Counted from the first letter of the stretch, positions 52,458 through 62,041 are shown. The stretch is 64,000 bases of DNA from Sphingobacterium arenae (GCF_014692505.1 NZ_JACNYK010000002.1:992001-1056000); one strand, 5' to 3'. Numbers and translations: made by a program. Notes: generated by a model not told the origin, from the letters alone.

Positions 52458-53483
52458 TTAATGATCGTGTCCTTCTTCCGCATGTATTTCAAACGATAGC
52501 TTGACGATGTCTTCGCCGGCAAACCTAGTTGCATAGTCTGCCAAATTCCATTGCTCCCGTGTCACCGTAGCCTTCGTTTCTGCAGAAGCAAATTTTCTTA
52601 ATACATACATGACATCCTTCTCTCCCTCATTGGCATGACCTACCGTAAAGTAGAATATCGTTCCCGTTGTACCCGTACCGCTTGCGCCGGTAACATCCGT
52701 TCCGTCGCCATATTTTGTCTCTCTTGGCTGGAAGATCGCGCCGCTCTCATCCGTTGTAGTAGCATTAAGTATAAACTCTCCGCCGATTAAAAATGCCTTA
52801 TGGAAGCGAGCTACTGCTTCACTTTCGATATATTTTCCCTGCACCTCATTTCCGGCATCATCAAACTGCTTCAGTTCGACTTTGTAGATTCCATGCGGAT
52901 CTAAATGCAGGTGTCCTCCTGCGGTAGCCGTTCCCTGCTCATCAAAACTCACCGTAACGGTTTCCGCCCCCTCTTTGTCTGCCAAATCATGGAAATGATT
53001 ACCATGTGCATAACCCGCTGACTCGGTAAACAATAATTGGTAAGCAACCGATACATCTGCACCCTCGATAGTTAACTCAGAATCTGCAGTTGCCGTGTTT
53101 CCCAGTTGATCCGTTACAGTAAGATGTAAATGATATTCGCCCGCAGGAGCATCAGCAGGAATATCCAAATGCTCGTGGAATGTTGCATTTTTTACACCGA
53201 TATATTTACCTTCGGTCCAAGATTTTTCGATCTTGTATTCACCCCCACCTTCTTGATGGATTTCGAGCTCAATCTTCGCTGTCAAACCCTCCGCAACGAT
53301 ATCTCCCTCCAGGTGTAGATCTGAGCCTGCAACAGCAGTTTTACTGTTTTCAAGCCCCACTTCAGCAAGGTTGATGACGGGTTTCCCAACAGGGATCTCA
53401 TCATCGTCTTTATTACACGAACTCAACGTGCCGAATAGTCCTAGTACAAAGAATACGAATAGATAAATGTTTGTTTTTTTCAT
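52458..53483 (-). CDS. Histidine-containing DUF4625-type lipoprotein
   Basis: A 341 aa lipoprotein (signal ending GTLSSC, Cys23). Residues 35-140 form a DUF4625-like beta domain (ATFHEHLDIPADAPAGEYHLHLTVTDQLGNTA). The C-terminal 200 residues carry many histidines (YAHGNHFHDLADK, TATAGGHLHLDPHG, EIHAEEGHDH at the end) that could bind zinc or another metal. Surface exposed or periplasmic. Third lipoprotein of the operon; probable metal-binding partner of the TonB receptor. Confidence 0.82.
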   Translation of the reverse strand: MKKTNIYLFVFFVLGLFGTLSSCNKDDDEIPVGKPVINLAEVGLENSKTAVAGSDLHLEGDIVAEGLTAKIELEIHQEGGGEYKIEKSWTEGKYIGVKNATFHEHLDIPADAPAGEYHLHLTVTDQLGNTATADSELTIEGADVSVAYQLLFTESAGYAHGNHFHDLADKEGAETVTVSFDEQGTATAGGHLHLDPHGIYKVELKQFDDAGNEVQGKYIESEAVARFHKAFLIGGEFILNATTTDESGAIFQPRETKYGDGTDVTGASGTGTTGTIFYFTVGHANEGEKDVMYVLRKFASAETKATVTREQWNLADYATRFAGEDIVKLSFEIHAEEGHDH

Positions 53484-53521
53484 GTTAACTTGATTTTAAT
53501 TATGATAAATTGTTGATAATA

Positions 53522-54004
53522 TTATTCCACAATCTGTATGCTGAGGCCCTTTATGGTATTCCAGCCCACGTGATCGGATACGGATATCATAAAATGATAA
53601 TCACCCGGATCGATGTCGGCCGGTACTTCAATCTGTTGCACCGCCTCATAAGTTTTTTGACCAGATGGTATATCATAAGACTTGATAAACAAAAAAGGCT
53701 TTACAGGTACTTTTTTAGGTTGCAGATCACATTCTTCAAACTCGGTGCTATGGCTATGATGATCAAAGTTATGGTGGATATCTATGCTGTAAGTCCCCAA
53801 TTCAACGTTGTCGTTGAATTTCGTTTTAAAGGTAAATGTCTCGCCTCTCTTTAACGTGCTGCACTGAACGGGAAAAGCATCCGCACCGAGATCAATAACA
53901 GGTGCATCATTATCAACCGCTTTATCCTCGTCGTCCTTTTCACAGCTCCATAATATACACATGGCTGCCGCAACTGCTCCGATTAATCTTAGTTTCTTTT
54001 TCAT
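53522..54004 (-). CDS. Short DUF4625-type lipoprotein
   Basis: A 160 aa lipoprotein (signal MKKKLRLIGAVAAAMCILWSC). It consists of one DUF4625-like domain: FTFKTKFNDNVELGTYSIDIHHNFDHHSHSTEFEECDLQPKKVPVKPFLFIKSYDIPSGQKTYEAVQQIEVPADIDPGDYHFMISVSDHVGWNT. The HHNFDHHSHS cluster is a likely metal site. It shares the domain with both neighbours and probably arose with them by tandem duplication. Confidence 0.85.
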   Translation of the reverse strand: MKKKLRLIGAVAAAMCILWSCEKDDEDKAVDNDAPVIDLGADAFPVQCSTLKRGETFTFKTKFNDNVELGTYSIDIHHNFDHHSHSTEFEECDLQPKKVPVKPFLFIKSYDIPSGQKTYEAVQQIEVPADIDPGDYHFMISVSDHVGWNTIKGLSIQIVE

Positions 54005-54071
54005 ATACGATTCATGCCAATTAATTTACTTTCTCTAAAAATGATATGCGCTTTGTTGACGGGTTCACCCT

Positions 54072-55016
54072 TTAAAAGTCTTTTACTTCAAGTTCAAAAT
54101 AGTGGTGAACGCTAAGGTTATGTGTCGTATTCGTGTATACCACACCCAAATAATATTCGCCATTTTCCCAAACCTTTTCTCCGTTTATTGGGTAAGGGTT
54201 TGGAATATTGTTGTCACGGGCAGCTCCCATGATCAATTCTGGCCAGCGTTCGTAATCGTGCAGCTCGTTATTGTATGGTGTATTCCAAAACGTGAATACC
54301 TCTTTTTCTCCTTTGTGCTCGTATACGTCAACTACAATAGCCTTCGAAAAGTCAATGTTGTGGATCGTTTCAGGGAAATGATTCAGCTTTTTCTTTATGA
54401 GTAAGAGATACATTACCCCATCATCTTTTACGTCCTTAATTTGAACGTATGAACTCATTATGTCATTTTTTGCGAATACGACATCCTTAGGATTTTCAAG
54501 TGTTTCATTGACAAAGTAGGAATCACCGTTACTGTTTTGGATACCCCAGATATATAGTTTAGGGTTCACGGCCAGATTGGCAGGATCAATTAATTCGATT
54601 TGTTTAATTTCTTCGTGTACCGTTCCATTTTGATCACGTACGATGATAATAAAATCATATTGGCCTTCCGGAGCTTCCTCAGGAATATGGAAATGTTTGT
54701 GCACATTGGTGTTTTTGGCTCCCCTATACTGTTCAAATTCGATTTCGAATAACCATTGTTTTGTATACGTCTCGTTGGCTTTTTGCTGTATTTTGATCTG
54801 AACGTTATCAATTTTGTCTCCGGCAATAATATCCGCGTCAAAGTGAAAGTCGCGTCCGATAATACCAATGCCGTTATTTCCAGAACCGATCTCTATGTTT
54901 TCGAGGCTAGCTTTTGGTAGTTCTGGTTCCGGGCGGTCACTTTTGTTACAAGACACCGCGTACGCAGACAACCATACGGCACACAGCATCAGTAATTTTG
55001 TAGTTTTGATTTTCAT
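54072..55016 (-). CDS. DUF4625-type lipoprotein next to the TonB receptor
   Basis: A 314 aa lipoprotein (signal ending YAVSC, Cys23). Residues 30-140 are a DUF4625-like domain (NNGIGIIGRDFHFDADIIAGDKIDNVQIKIQQ, TNVHKHFHIPEEAPEGQYDFIIIVRDQNGT). The rest (PKLYIWGIQNSNGDSYFVNETLENPKDVVF) is a second beta domain with fewer histidines than the paralogue at 52458. It begins 19 bases after the receptor stop, so it is co-transcribed. Confidence 0.83.
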   Translation of the reverse strand: MKIKTTKLLMLCAVWLSAYAVSCNKSDRPEPELPKASLENIEIGSGNNGIGIIGRDFHFDADIIAGDKIDNVQIKIQQKANETYTKQWLFEIEFEQYRGAKNTNVHKHFHIPEEAPEGQYDFIIIVRDQNGTVHEEIKQIELIDPANLAVNPKLYIWGIQNSNGDSYFVNETLENPKDVVFAKNDIMSSYVQIKDVKDDGVMYLLLIKKKLNHFPETIHNIDFSKAIVVDVYEHKGEKEVFTFWNTPYNNELHDYERWPELIMGAARDNNIPNPYPINGEKVWENGEYYLGVVYTNTTHNLSVHHYFELEVKDF

Positions 55017-55035
55017 GATAGTTTTCCTTATTAAA

Positions 55036-57459
55036 TTAAATCATTTGTTTGTTTTTGAAATTTAGGGGCAAAGACAGCGAAAGCACCACGTTCCTTCCCG
55101 CTTCAGGCATTTCGATCAACCTATAGAAACTCGTATGGTTCAGATATCTGGTATTAAAGAAATTCTGTACCTGCAGGTTTATCTGTATTGGCCTACCATA
55201 GATCATCAAAGAATGGCCGGCCTGCACGTTGACAAGCTTATATCCGGGCGTTTTCTTCTCCGGAGGAACGATTGCGTTCTGGGCAGCAGCCAAGCGCAGA
55301 TCAACGGAGAAGTAGGAATCCTTTAGGAAGCCTCTATTCGGTTGCCAGCTCATATTTGCGAGGAAAGAAGCCGGCGGCGAGAACGGTAATGGATAGCCTT
55401 TTTTGCTCCCGGACAGTTGTTCCGCTTTTACATATTCAGCGAGCAACTCGGCGCTCCACACTTCCGAGAACCGGTAACCTATCTTGATCTCTCCACCATA
55501 ACGTAATACCCGACTTTGCGTATATTCAAAAATCTGGTTCCCTGCCCCATAAAAATGGTCGTGACGAGGCGTCGGATTTAGGTATATATAGTTCGTAAAG
55601 TAGTTATAGAAGGGATTCAGCTCTACACAGAGTTTTTCTTTGCTGTAGCGGAGTCCCGCATCGAATTGATACGATTGTTCAGGCGATAGTGCCGGATCCC
55701 CGCGTTCATAACTGAAATAATGATAGTTGACACCGTTTGCAGCCAGTTCTTTGGCTATCGGTACACGGAAACTTTTGCCCACGTTGGCTTTGATTGAAAA
55801 ATCTCCTTCATCGTATGTCGTACCCAAAGACCAAACCAAGCTGTTAAACGTTCGCTGGAGATCATTGGCCCGTACGAGGTATGCCGTTTCTGTAACACCG
55901 TTCTCCTCGGAAACGACAGACGGAAACCAGTCCATATACCTTACCGTTTCGATATGGCTATAATCATATCGTAAGGCCCCGTGCAGCGAAACTTTTTCAC
56001 TTAACCGGTACCGGTCATATAGAAAAGCGCCGGCCGAACGTTGGTTAAACCCGGGAATGAGGAAACTCCATCCATCAATCTGGTTATGCTGGTACTCACC
56101 GTTTATTCCCGCTATAAAAGTATGTTTCCCTACCGAAAACCGGTCACGAAGGTTCAAAGAGTAGATCCTTTTATCGTATTCCCGTTCAAGGTTTGAAGGC
56201 ATTTTCATACTGTCGGGATATACAGGTGGCATATAACCATGATTTACATATGGGCTGTATTCCTGCCGGAAATTATGCTGAAATCCAGCTTCCATTTCTA
56301 TACGATGGAAACCTATTTTCAAGGAGCTTCGGTTGATCACTTTGAGATGGTTCACCCGTTGATACGGCATTTGCATATCCCTGCTGGAGGCATCGTGCAG
56401 CTCGGTATCGACTCGTCGAGGTTCAAGCCCATGGGCATTGGCAAAGAAACCACTTTGGGCCGAATTGTTGCTGAAATAGAAAACAGACTGGAAATTTTCC
56501 GTAGCATACCCCCCATTTACGTGGAAGTTTCGTTCTTTGCCGGCGGTATTTCGTGCCTTTTGCTTATGAAGCAGCACCGGATAGTCGTAAACGTGTACCG
56601 TATCCGTCGGAACCCCGTAATCACCATAACGTTGATAGCTCACCCTTCCTCCATAGATCCACCTGCCGGTTCGGCCCTGCAGATTGGCAGACAGGCCGTA
56701 AAGGCTGTTGTTCGATTTCCCGATGAGGTTTAGCGATCCCGAAAGCGATTCCTTTTCGGATAGCGGCTCTGGCTTTATGTCAATGACACCGCCGATCGCG
56801 TCGGAGCCGTACAGGAAAGACGCCGCACCTTTGATCACTTCGATATTCCCTGTCGCAAATTGGTCGATTTCCAGCCCGTGATCGGCGCCCCATTGCTGTC
56901 CCTCATGTTTGATACCCTTTTCTACCACAACAACGCGGTTGAAACCCAGACCCCGGATCAAAGGTTTAGACTGTCCAGACCCGATACCGATATTGCTTAT
57001 CCCTGGAAGCCGTGAAAGTGTCTGCATTAAACTTCCACCCAGATGCCGATGGATATACTGCTGGTCGACGAGCTCTTTGTTCAGCCCACCGGTAGGCGTA
57101 GTGGCGTAAATATCTCCCAGCACATCAACTTGTTTTATCGCGTAATTGGTCTTTCGCAGAACGATAGTTCCCAAGTCAGTCGGGGTATTTTCCATCGTTA
57201 TTGTTCTCGTTTCAGGGATATAACCTACATGACTGAGCGCGACGACATGTTTACCACGCGGTAAACCAGCTATTGAAAACTTTCCTGTATAGTCCGATTT
57301 CGAGGAATGCCCTATGGTAGCGATCACAATCGATACATTAGGCAAGGTCTTGCCGTCAACATCCGTTATCACACCTGAAAGCGTAAATTCTTTCTCCTGT
57401 GCGTAACTACATGTTATTAATAATAAGCTAAACAAGCCGATAATGCTATACTTCATCAA
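55036..57459 (-). CDS. TonB-dependent receptor, probably for zinc
   Basis: An 807 aa receptor: signal peptide (about 1-20), CarboxypepD_reg-like domain (FTLSGVITDVDGKTLPNVSIVIATIGHSSKSDYTGKFSIAGLPRG), plug (LVDQQYIHRHLGGSLMQTLSRLPGISNIGIGSGQSKPLIRGLGFNRVVVVEKGIKHEGQQWGADHGLEIDQFA) and barrel. Histidines in the plug (HRH, ADHG) and in a loop (TPRHDHFYG) are reminiscent of ZnuD-type zinc receptors. First gene of an operon with DUF4625 lipoproteins and a COG0523 GTPase; its promoter overlaps a GCAA/TTGC palindrome. Confidence 0.9.
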   Translation of the reverse strand: MMKYSIIGLFSLLLITCSYAQEKEFTLSGVITDVDGKTLPNVSIVIATIGHSSKSDYTGKFSIAGLPRGKHVVALSHVGYIPETRTITMENTPTDLGTIVLRKTNYAIKQVDVLGDIYATTPTGGLNKELVDQQYIHRHLGGSLMQTLSRLPGISNIGIGSGQSKPLIRGLGFNRVVVVEKGIKHEGQQWGADHGLEIDQFATGNIEVIKGAASFLYGSDAIGGVIDIKPEPLSEKESLSGSLNLIGKSNNSLYGLSANLQGRTGRWIYGGRVSYQRYGDYGVPTDTVHVYDYPVLLHKQKARNTAGKERNFHVNGGYATENFQSVFYFSNNSAQSGFFANAHGLEPRRVDTELHDASSRDMQMPYQRVNHLKVINRSSLKIGFHRIEMEAGFQHNFRQEYSPYVNHGYMPPVYPDSMKMPSNLEREYDKRIYSLNLRDRFSVGKHTFIAGINGEYQHNQIDGWSFLIPGFNQRSAGAFLYDRYRLSEKVSLHGALRYDYSHIETVRYMDWFPSVVSEENGVTETAYLVRANDLQRTFNSLVWSLGTTYDEGDFSIKANVGKSFRVPIAKELAANGVNYHYFSYERGDPALSPEQSYQFDAGLRYSKEKLCVELNPFYNYFTNYIYLNPTPRHDHFYGAGNQIFEYTQSRVLRYGGEIKIGYRFSEVWSAELLAEYVKAEQLSGSKKGYPLPFSPPASFLANMSWQPNRGFLKDSYFSVDLRLAAAQNAIVPPEKKTPGYKLVNVQAGHSLMIYGRPIQINLQVQNFFNTRYLNHTSFYRLIEMPEAGRNVVLSLSLPLNFKNKQMI

Positions 57460-57499
57460 TTTGCGATTCGTTATCAGTCGCTCAAAAGCAACAAAGATG

Positions 57500-57539
57500 C
57501 AAATATAATAGATAGCAAAACTAAAAGCAACTTAATTGC
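57500..57539 (-). promoter_or_regulatory. Promoter with candidate operator for the metal-uptake operon
   Basis: On the minus strand: TTG (complement of 57528-57530), a 20-base spacer and TATATTTG (complement of 57500-57507). The palindrome GCAA-cttaa-TTGC (57527-57539) overlaps the -33 element, and further GCAA copies lie at 57488, 57499 and 57515. A Zur-type repressor site is the natural suspect; no regulator gene is adjacent. Confidence 0.6.
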
Positions 57540-57740
57540 CTTTAAATTTTAAACCACCTCTATTCATTGAACTTTATCGTGTATATTTATAACTGTAGAG
57601 GAATGACGTGTTGATCGGTAGCTCACTTCATATGCTTTCCGTAGAGATTGATAAAGCACGAGGATACTAAAGATGAGGTAACGGAAATTTGATTAATTTA
57701 GTGCAGTATCAATAACGTATAAACTAGAATATAACAAAAT

Positions 57741-58178
57741 ATGGAAAACAGATTCGATATGCAACAAACGGAGCCGAACGGCTTCCAAGCTATGCTGGGT
57801 TTAGAGAATTACCTACAAAACGCACAACTCTCCAAAATACACCTCGGGTTAATTAAAATACGCGCTTCCCAAATCAATGGATGTGCATTCTGCATCAATA
57901 TGCATACCTCCGATGCCTTAAAGCAGGGCGAAACAGCGCAACGCATTTTCTTGCTCAATGCCTGGAAAGAAACCGAGTTGTTCACCGAAGAAGAAAAAGC
58001 AGTTTTGGCCATTACCGAAGAAGTAACCTTAATCAATCAACAGGGGTTAACCGATGCTACCTACGCCCACGCCGAAAAATTCTTTAACGAGCATTATATA
58101 GGCCAGATTATCATGGCTGTTGCCACGATAAATGCGTGGAACCGGATTGTTATTAGCACGAAGCGGACGGTGAAGTAG
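57741..58178 (+). CDS. AhpD-like carboxymuconolactone decarboxylase family protein
   Basis: A 145 aa alkylhydroperoxidase D-like protein. The redox CxxC with its usual His is in ASQINGCAFCINMHTSDAL (residues 47-65), followed by EEEKAVLAITEEVTLI. Such proteins act as thiol peroxidases or reductase partners. It is a single gene with no obvious partner; the next genes are on the other strand. Confidence 0.92.
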   Translation: MENRFDMQQTEPNGFQAMLGLENYLQNAQLSKIHLGLIKIRASQINGCAFCINMHTSDALKQGETAQRIFLLNAWKETELFTEEEKAVLAITEEVTLINQQGLTDATYAHAEKFFNEHYIGQIIMAVATINAWNRIVISTKRTVK

Positions 58179-58194
58179 AAGATATTATATCCTC

Positions 58195-58234
58195 GGCGTA
58201 TTGGGTGGTCAATAAAAATCATTCTCAATACGCC
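58195..58234. terminator. Hairpin between convergent genes
   Basis: GGCGTATTG (58195-58203) and CAATACGCC (58226-58234) are perfect 9-base arms with a 22-base loop. It follows the AhpD-like gene and overlaps the last codons of the minus-strand gene. Confidence 0.5.
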
Positions 58235-58548
58235 ACATTAAAATATTTCGCTTCCCACTTCTTTTTGTTTTTCTCATGTTCGAAGGGGTGGATCTTCGTT
58301 AGGTGGTATCCACCACACAGCTCGCAAGCGTAGACGTAGCGTACCTTTGGTTTATTAAACCGCTTTTTCCGTTTCGCTTTTATTCTTTTGCTGTACCGCC
58401 ATTTCATCCAATACATAAAAAATTTCGCTTCGGCGTAGCTTCTAAAACTTATCTTGCCACTACCTCGGCATTTGGTTCTTTCGATCGTGTCGATCTCCAC
58501 CTGTGCCATCAACTTATCTGTCATGGCCCCTCTTTTCTTTCCCCTCAT
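58225..58548 (-). CDS. Small basic protein with a CxxC-H zinc motif
   Basis: A 107 aa basic protein with a central Lys/Arg-rich stretch (WMKWRYSKRIKAKRKKRFNKPKVRYVYACELCGGYHLTKIHPFEHE). CxxCxxxH followed by another His suggests a zinc knuckle of the type seen in small nucleic-acid-binding proteins of Bacteroidota. Start could also be the Met at residue 9. Function unknown. Confidence 0.7.
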   Translation of the reverse strand: MRGKKRGAMTDKLMAQVEIDTIERTKCRGSGKISFRSYAEAKFFMYWMKWRYSKRIKAKRKKRFNKPKVRYVYACELCGGYHLTKIHPFEHEKNKKKWEAKYFNVAY

Positions 58549-58574
58549 AGTATTCTCCTTTCTACATATCGTAT

Positions 58575-59618
58575 TTATTTCTTTCTTTCAGCCAAAATGT
58601 CAACAACCTTTAAAATGCGCTTTTCCAAGTTTTCATCCGGTTCTACCGGCCCAAGAACTTCCGTCTTTTGCTTATCGCAAAGGAACAGCACCAAGCGTTT
58701 ATCACTCCTCCTCACACAGCGTTCAATCGCATTATTGTTTATTAAATACGATCGTTTTACCAAGAAAAAGTCGTCTCCTACCACTTTGTGTACCTCACTC
58801 AAGGTTTTCTCCGTTGCGAGATGTTCCTCCCCATTTTTCAGTCCAAACCAAGGTATTCCATCCCGCATAAAGAAAAGTGCAATCTCGCCATGCATGATCC
58901 GTCTCGTCGTAGCCCCCAACTTGTGCAAGTATACCTTATCGTCTTCAGCAGTCGTATCACCCGAAGTTTTGAGTTTGACGGCATCCTTATAGGTTTCGAG
59001 TTTTGTTTGCAGCACCACGATCTGTTCTTTCAGGCTTTGAATTATCTTTCTCTCCTCAGCAGATATTTTGGCAAATGCTGCATTTTTGCGATCGGCCTCT
59101 TCTTCCCAAGCATTTCTTTCCAAGCGCAACTTCTCAAACAGTGAATCCGCTTGCTTCATATAAAAAGCGATAACATAGCAAGCATTTACAAGCAGCAGCA
59201 GTAGTGCCACAATGTATATATCAATATGCAAAAAGGTGGATTCACGTAAAGAAAGCGGTAGGATGAAGGATGACAATAGAAAAACCATGAAAACAACTGC
59301 TGTAGGTGCAAACCAACAATAGAAAAGCTGCAGTACAGCACGTCGATAAAAAGATACGTCCCAAGCACATGTTTTATCGAGCGCTACCGTCTTTTTTGAA
59401 ATAAGCAAAAGCACGATGCAGCATGGCAGAAAATACAACCAACATATAATGATAAATTCGATATGCGTCGCCCCTTCCATGATCCCTCCCCTGTACCCAT
59501 AGGCAGATAGAATAGCACCCATCACGGCACTAGCAACCAGTATTACCACGCGATCGCGGTAGCGGTTGGGAGACGGCTCCGCCTTCTCCTTATCGGATAT
59601 TGGTGGTACTTTCTTCAT
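58575..59618 (-). CDS. LytTR-type DNA-binding protein with a membrane N-terminus
   Basis: A 347 aa regulator. Four membrane segments lie in residues 24-170 (VVILVASAVMGAILSAYGY, FIIICWLYFLPCCIVLLLI, APTAVVFMVFLLSSFIL, IYIVALLLLLVNACYVIAFYM), then a coiled coil (KLRLERNAWEEEADRKNAAFAKISAEERKIIQSLKEQIVVLQTKLE), then a LytTR-like domain (VYLHKLGATTRRIMHGEIALFFMRDGIPWFGLKNGEEHLATEKTLSEVHKVVGDDFFLVKRSYLINNNAIERC). A membrane-bound one-component regulator; target unknown. Confidence 0.85.
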   Translation of the reverse strand: MKKVPPISDKEKAEPSPNRYRDRVVILVASAVMGAILSAYGYRGGIMEGATHIEFIIICWLYFLPCCIVLLLISKKTVALDKTCAWDVSFYRRAVLQLFYCWFAPTAVVFMVFLLSSFILPLSLRESTFLHIDIYIVALLLLLVNACYVIAFYMKQADSLFEKLRLERNAWEEEADRKNAAFAKISAEERKIIQSLKEQIVVLQTKLETYKDAVKLKTSGDTTAEDDKVYLHKLGATTRRIMHGEIALFFMRDGIPWFGLKNGEEHLATEKTLSEVHKVVGDDFFLVKRSYLINNNAIERCVRRSDKRLVLFLCDKQKTEVLGPVEPDENLEKRILKVVDILAERKK

Positions 59619-59890
59619 AAACCAACAATGGCAATGTTTATCTTCGGGTTGTTAATTCAAGATTAAGTTACAAATAAAAAAATAAGTGCCAAGCCACGGC
59701 TAGGCAAAATTAGTTACACAGCGCGTATAAAAACCTAATTTACAGCGTTTGAACGCCTATCGTACCGGATTCGCCCGCGATATTTCCGGTTTCAGCCTGC
59801 CATTTCCCGATTTCAACAAAAAACAGTCAATCATTGCGTCGTTGTCGGTTGGTGTATGCTTATTTTTATAAAACACCAACGTAGATTATT

Positions 59891-60871
59891 ATGAAAAAGA
59901 CAAAGCAACCCTGGCCATATACGCTCCTCCTATTCGTGATGATGACACTCCTTGGTGTAGCCGTTATCCACCTTGTCCACAATTTTACCACCGAACTTGA
60001 AACACTTCTGCACGAAACAGCCGGCTCATTTATACTCTGGAAGAGCATCCTACTTTTAGGGAATACCAGCCTAATTGTTGTCTTACTTGGTATCATCTAT
60101 CTGCTGTATGCTAAAGTATGCGGGCTACCTATTCCGAACAAAAGGCCGTTGTCGTCTATCCTGGGTGCCCCCAACCTTCGCCAAGCTTTCGATTTCGGCG
60201 TATCCATGCGTAATACGTACGTCCTGCTCATTGCCTTACCAACCACTTTCTATGCGCTTTTTCTACAGGTTTCCACTATCGTCACCTTGCTTTGCAGCAT
60301 CGCCATCCTTTTGTTGATCTATCTGGTTGAAGCCCGCACAAACATAAAAAACGGCATCACTACGCTTTCTATCCTTATCCTGCTTCTTTTCTGTTTCAAC
60401 GTCAAACTCACCTCTTTGCAAGACTATAGCTTACTGGGTGATGCTACCCCCCTAGTACTATCCTTTTGTGTCAGTTTATTGTTTGCCGCATCGATGGGAA
60501 TCCGGCATAGGCGATTTTATGAAATCGATAAGAAAAAACACCCGAACGAGTCGTTGATGGTCCCCTTAACGATCATGACCGCCGTACTCTTTTGCTTCTA
60601 CTTCCAAACGGTCCTTCTCACGATCAACTGCCACTTCGCCCCACGAACCGGTGGCGAAAATTACCGCGCAACTGTACACCTCAAATGCCCGATTCACGAC
60701 CTACATCTGAAATACCAAAAAAACGGAAAAGAAAAATATGCCGTTATCGAAGTTCACCCGAAACTGTTTCACCTCGTGAAAGAAGGAGATACGATCAAGC
60801 TGCATTTACATTCAGGAAGATTAGGCTGGCCATGGTACCACGATCATATCAGTAAGCGCTATTATGATTAA
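59891..60871 (+). CDS. Multi-pass membrane protein of unknown function
   Basis: A 326 aa protein with about seven hydrophobic segments (for example YTLLLFVMMTLLGVAVIHLV, ILLLGNTSLIVVLLGIIYLLYA, TYVLLIALPTTFYALFLQVSTIVTLLCSIAILLLIYLV, LMVPLTIMTAVLFCFYFQTVLLTI). The C-terminal 70 residues are soluble and beta-rich (YRATVHLKCPIHDLHLKYQKNGKEKYAVIEVHPKLFHLVKEGDTIKLHLHSGRLGWPWYHDH). No known family recognised. Its 3' end overlaps the next gene by 8 bases, so the two work as a pair. Confidence 0.8.
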   Translation: MKKTKQPWPYTLLLFVMMTLLGVAVIHLVHNFTTELETLLHETAGSFILWKSILLLGNTSLIVVLLGIIYLLYAKVCGLPIPNKRPLSSILGAPNLRQAFDFGVSMRNTYVLLIALPTTFYALFLQVSTIVTLLCSIAILLLIYLVEARTNIKNGITTLSILILLLFCFNVKLTSLQDYSLLGDATPLVLSFCVSLLFAASMGIRHRRFYEIDKKKHPNESLMVPLTIMTAVLFCFYFQTVLLTINCHFAPRTGGENYRATVHLKCPIHDLHLKYQKNGKEKYAVIEVHPKLFHLVKEGDTIKLHLHSGRLGWPWYHDHISKRYYD

Positions 60872-61970
60872 TGCCCTTCACATAGTACAAGAAGCCGCCC
60901 AACAATACAAGCAACAGTTCGCAGCGGAAAGCACTGAAAACCTACAGGCTGTATTGCAGCATGCTTGCGAACGGACCCTAGCCGAAATCAACAACCTTTA
61001 TCGCCAATACACCGAGCATCACCTAGCGGAACATGCCGTTCAGCATTGCCATCGTCTGTTGATAAACATACATAACTCTCTTTATGATGAACGACCAGCG
61101 GACACTGTGCTTCTGGATGTGTCGGCAGCGATGATCAAGCAATATGAAATCTCTTACGAATTATATCTCCAGCACACCTGCACACTATCGCACTATGCAG
61201 AAAATGAACTTCAGGAAGCCGTTCTTTTGCGACTGGGCAACGTACTCCTCGTTTTACGCCAAAAGAATATTCCTGCGGTATACCTTGCCGAACTGTCGTC
61301 CGCGATCAATAGCCTGTTCACCAAAGGAAAGCTCCCGGAGCTTAAATTCAGTCATCGGCATTACCTATTTATGTTTTTAACGGCACTCGAAGAGATGGCA
61401 CGAGATGAGCGAAAGAAGGACTGGACAACACGCTTTCTACATATTCTCATTAATTACAATTTTAATCATATGGGAATTCTGAACAGATGGAGAGAAGGGC
61501 AAGAGGAAATTTTCGCCAAAACGGACAGTTACATGAATAAAGTAAAGATGCTCAGCCAGCAGGAAGACAACCTCCACCTTCACATTCCCGAACCGGCTTA
61601 TACTTATGATCCCTTACGCCCATCGCTCGCCACTTATATGCAAGGTTACATACACAAGAAAAGAGAATTGATTGAGACAGAGATGGAAGAAAACCCATTG
61701 ACGGACGATGAACTTATTCTCAGTACACTCAACTCCGACGAAATGACCGTCTATTTTCAATATGCATATAAAGCTAACCTATTTCGGTATCGTACTAAGC
61801 GCGAGGCGGCAAAAGCTTTTTCCACCTACGTCAAGTCCAAAACAGGGAGAAGGATTTCCTACAAAACATTGGAAAAGTTCGACAAGCCCGCGCTGGAACC
61901 AGCGGCTGTCGTTATGCGTCGAAAGCTCAAAGAAATGCTCACACTATTAGAAGCCGAGTTTCCATTATAA
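60864..61970 (+). CDS. Helical protein of unknown function, coupled to the membrane protein
   Basis: A 368 aa cytoplasmic, almost entirely helical protein. Distinct regions: an N-terminal helical bundle (INALHIVQEAAQQYKQQFAAESTENLQAVLQHACERTLAEINNLYRQY), a middle part ending near residue 250, and a C-terminal block (NPLTDDELILSTLNSDEMTVYFQYAYKANLFRYRTKREAAKAFSTYVKSKTGRRISYKTLEKFDKPALEPAAVVMRRKLKEMLTLLEAEF) that recalls C-termini of regulatory proteins on Bacteroidota elements, but I cannot name a family. Translationally coupled to the upstream gene. Confidence 0.75.
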   Translation: MINALHIVQEAAQQYKQQFAAESTENLQAVLQHACERTLAEINNLYRQYTEHHLAEHAVQHCHRLLINIHNSLYDERPADTVLLDVSAAMIKQYEISYELYLQHTCTLSHYAENELQEAVLLRLGNVLLVLRQKNIPAVYLAELSSAINSLFTKGKLPELKFSHRHYLFMFLTALEEMARDERKKDWTTRFLHILINYNFNHMGILNRWREGQEEIFAKTDSYMNKVKMLSQQEDNLHLHIPEPAYTYDPLRPSLATYMQGYIHKKRELIETEMEENPLTDDELILSTLNSDEMTVYFQYAYKANLFRYRTKREAAKAFSTYVKSKTGRRISYKTLEKFDKPALEPAAVVMRRKLKEMLTLLEAEFPL

Positions 61971-62041
61971 ACCCATACCGACGACAAACCCCAAAAGGAA
62001 TAATTTTACTCACGCCGTGTTAGACATTGATAAAAATTTTC

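Noticed and set aside
56239..56733. 164-codon plus-strand frame opposite the TonB receptor
   Set aside because: Antisense shadow of the receptor barrel.
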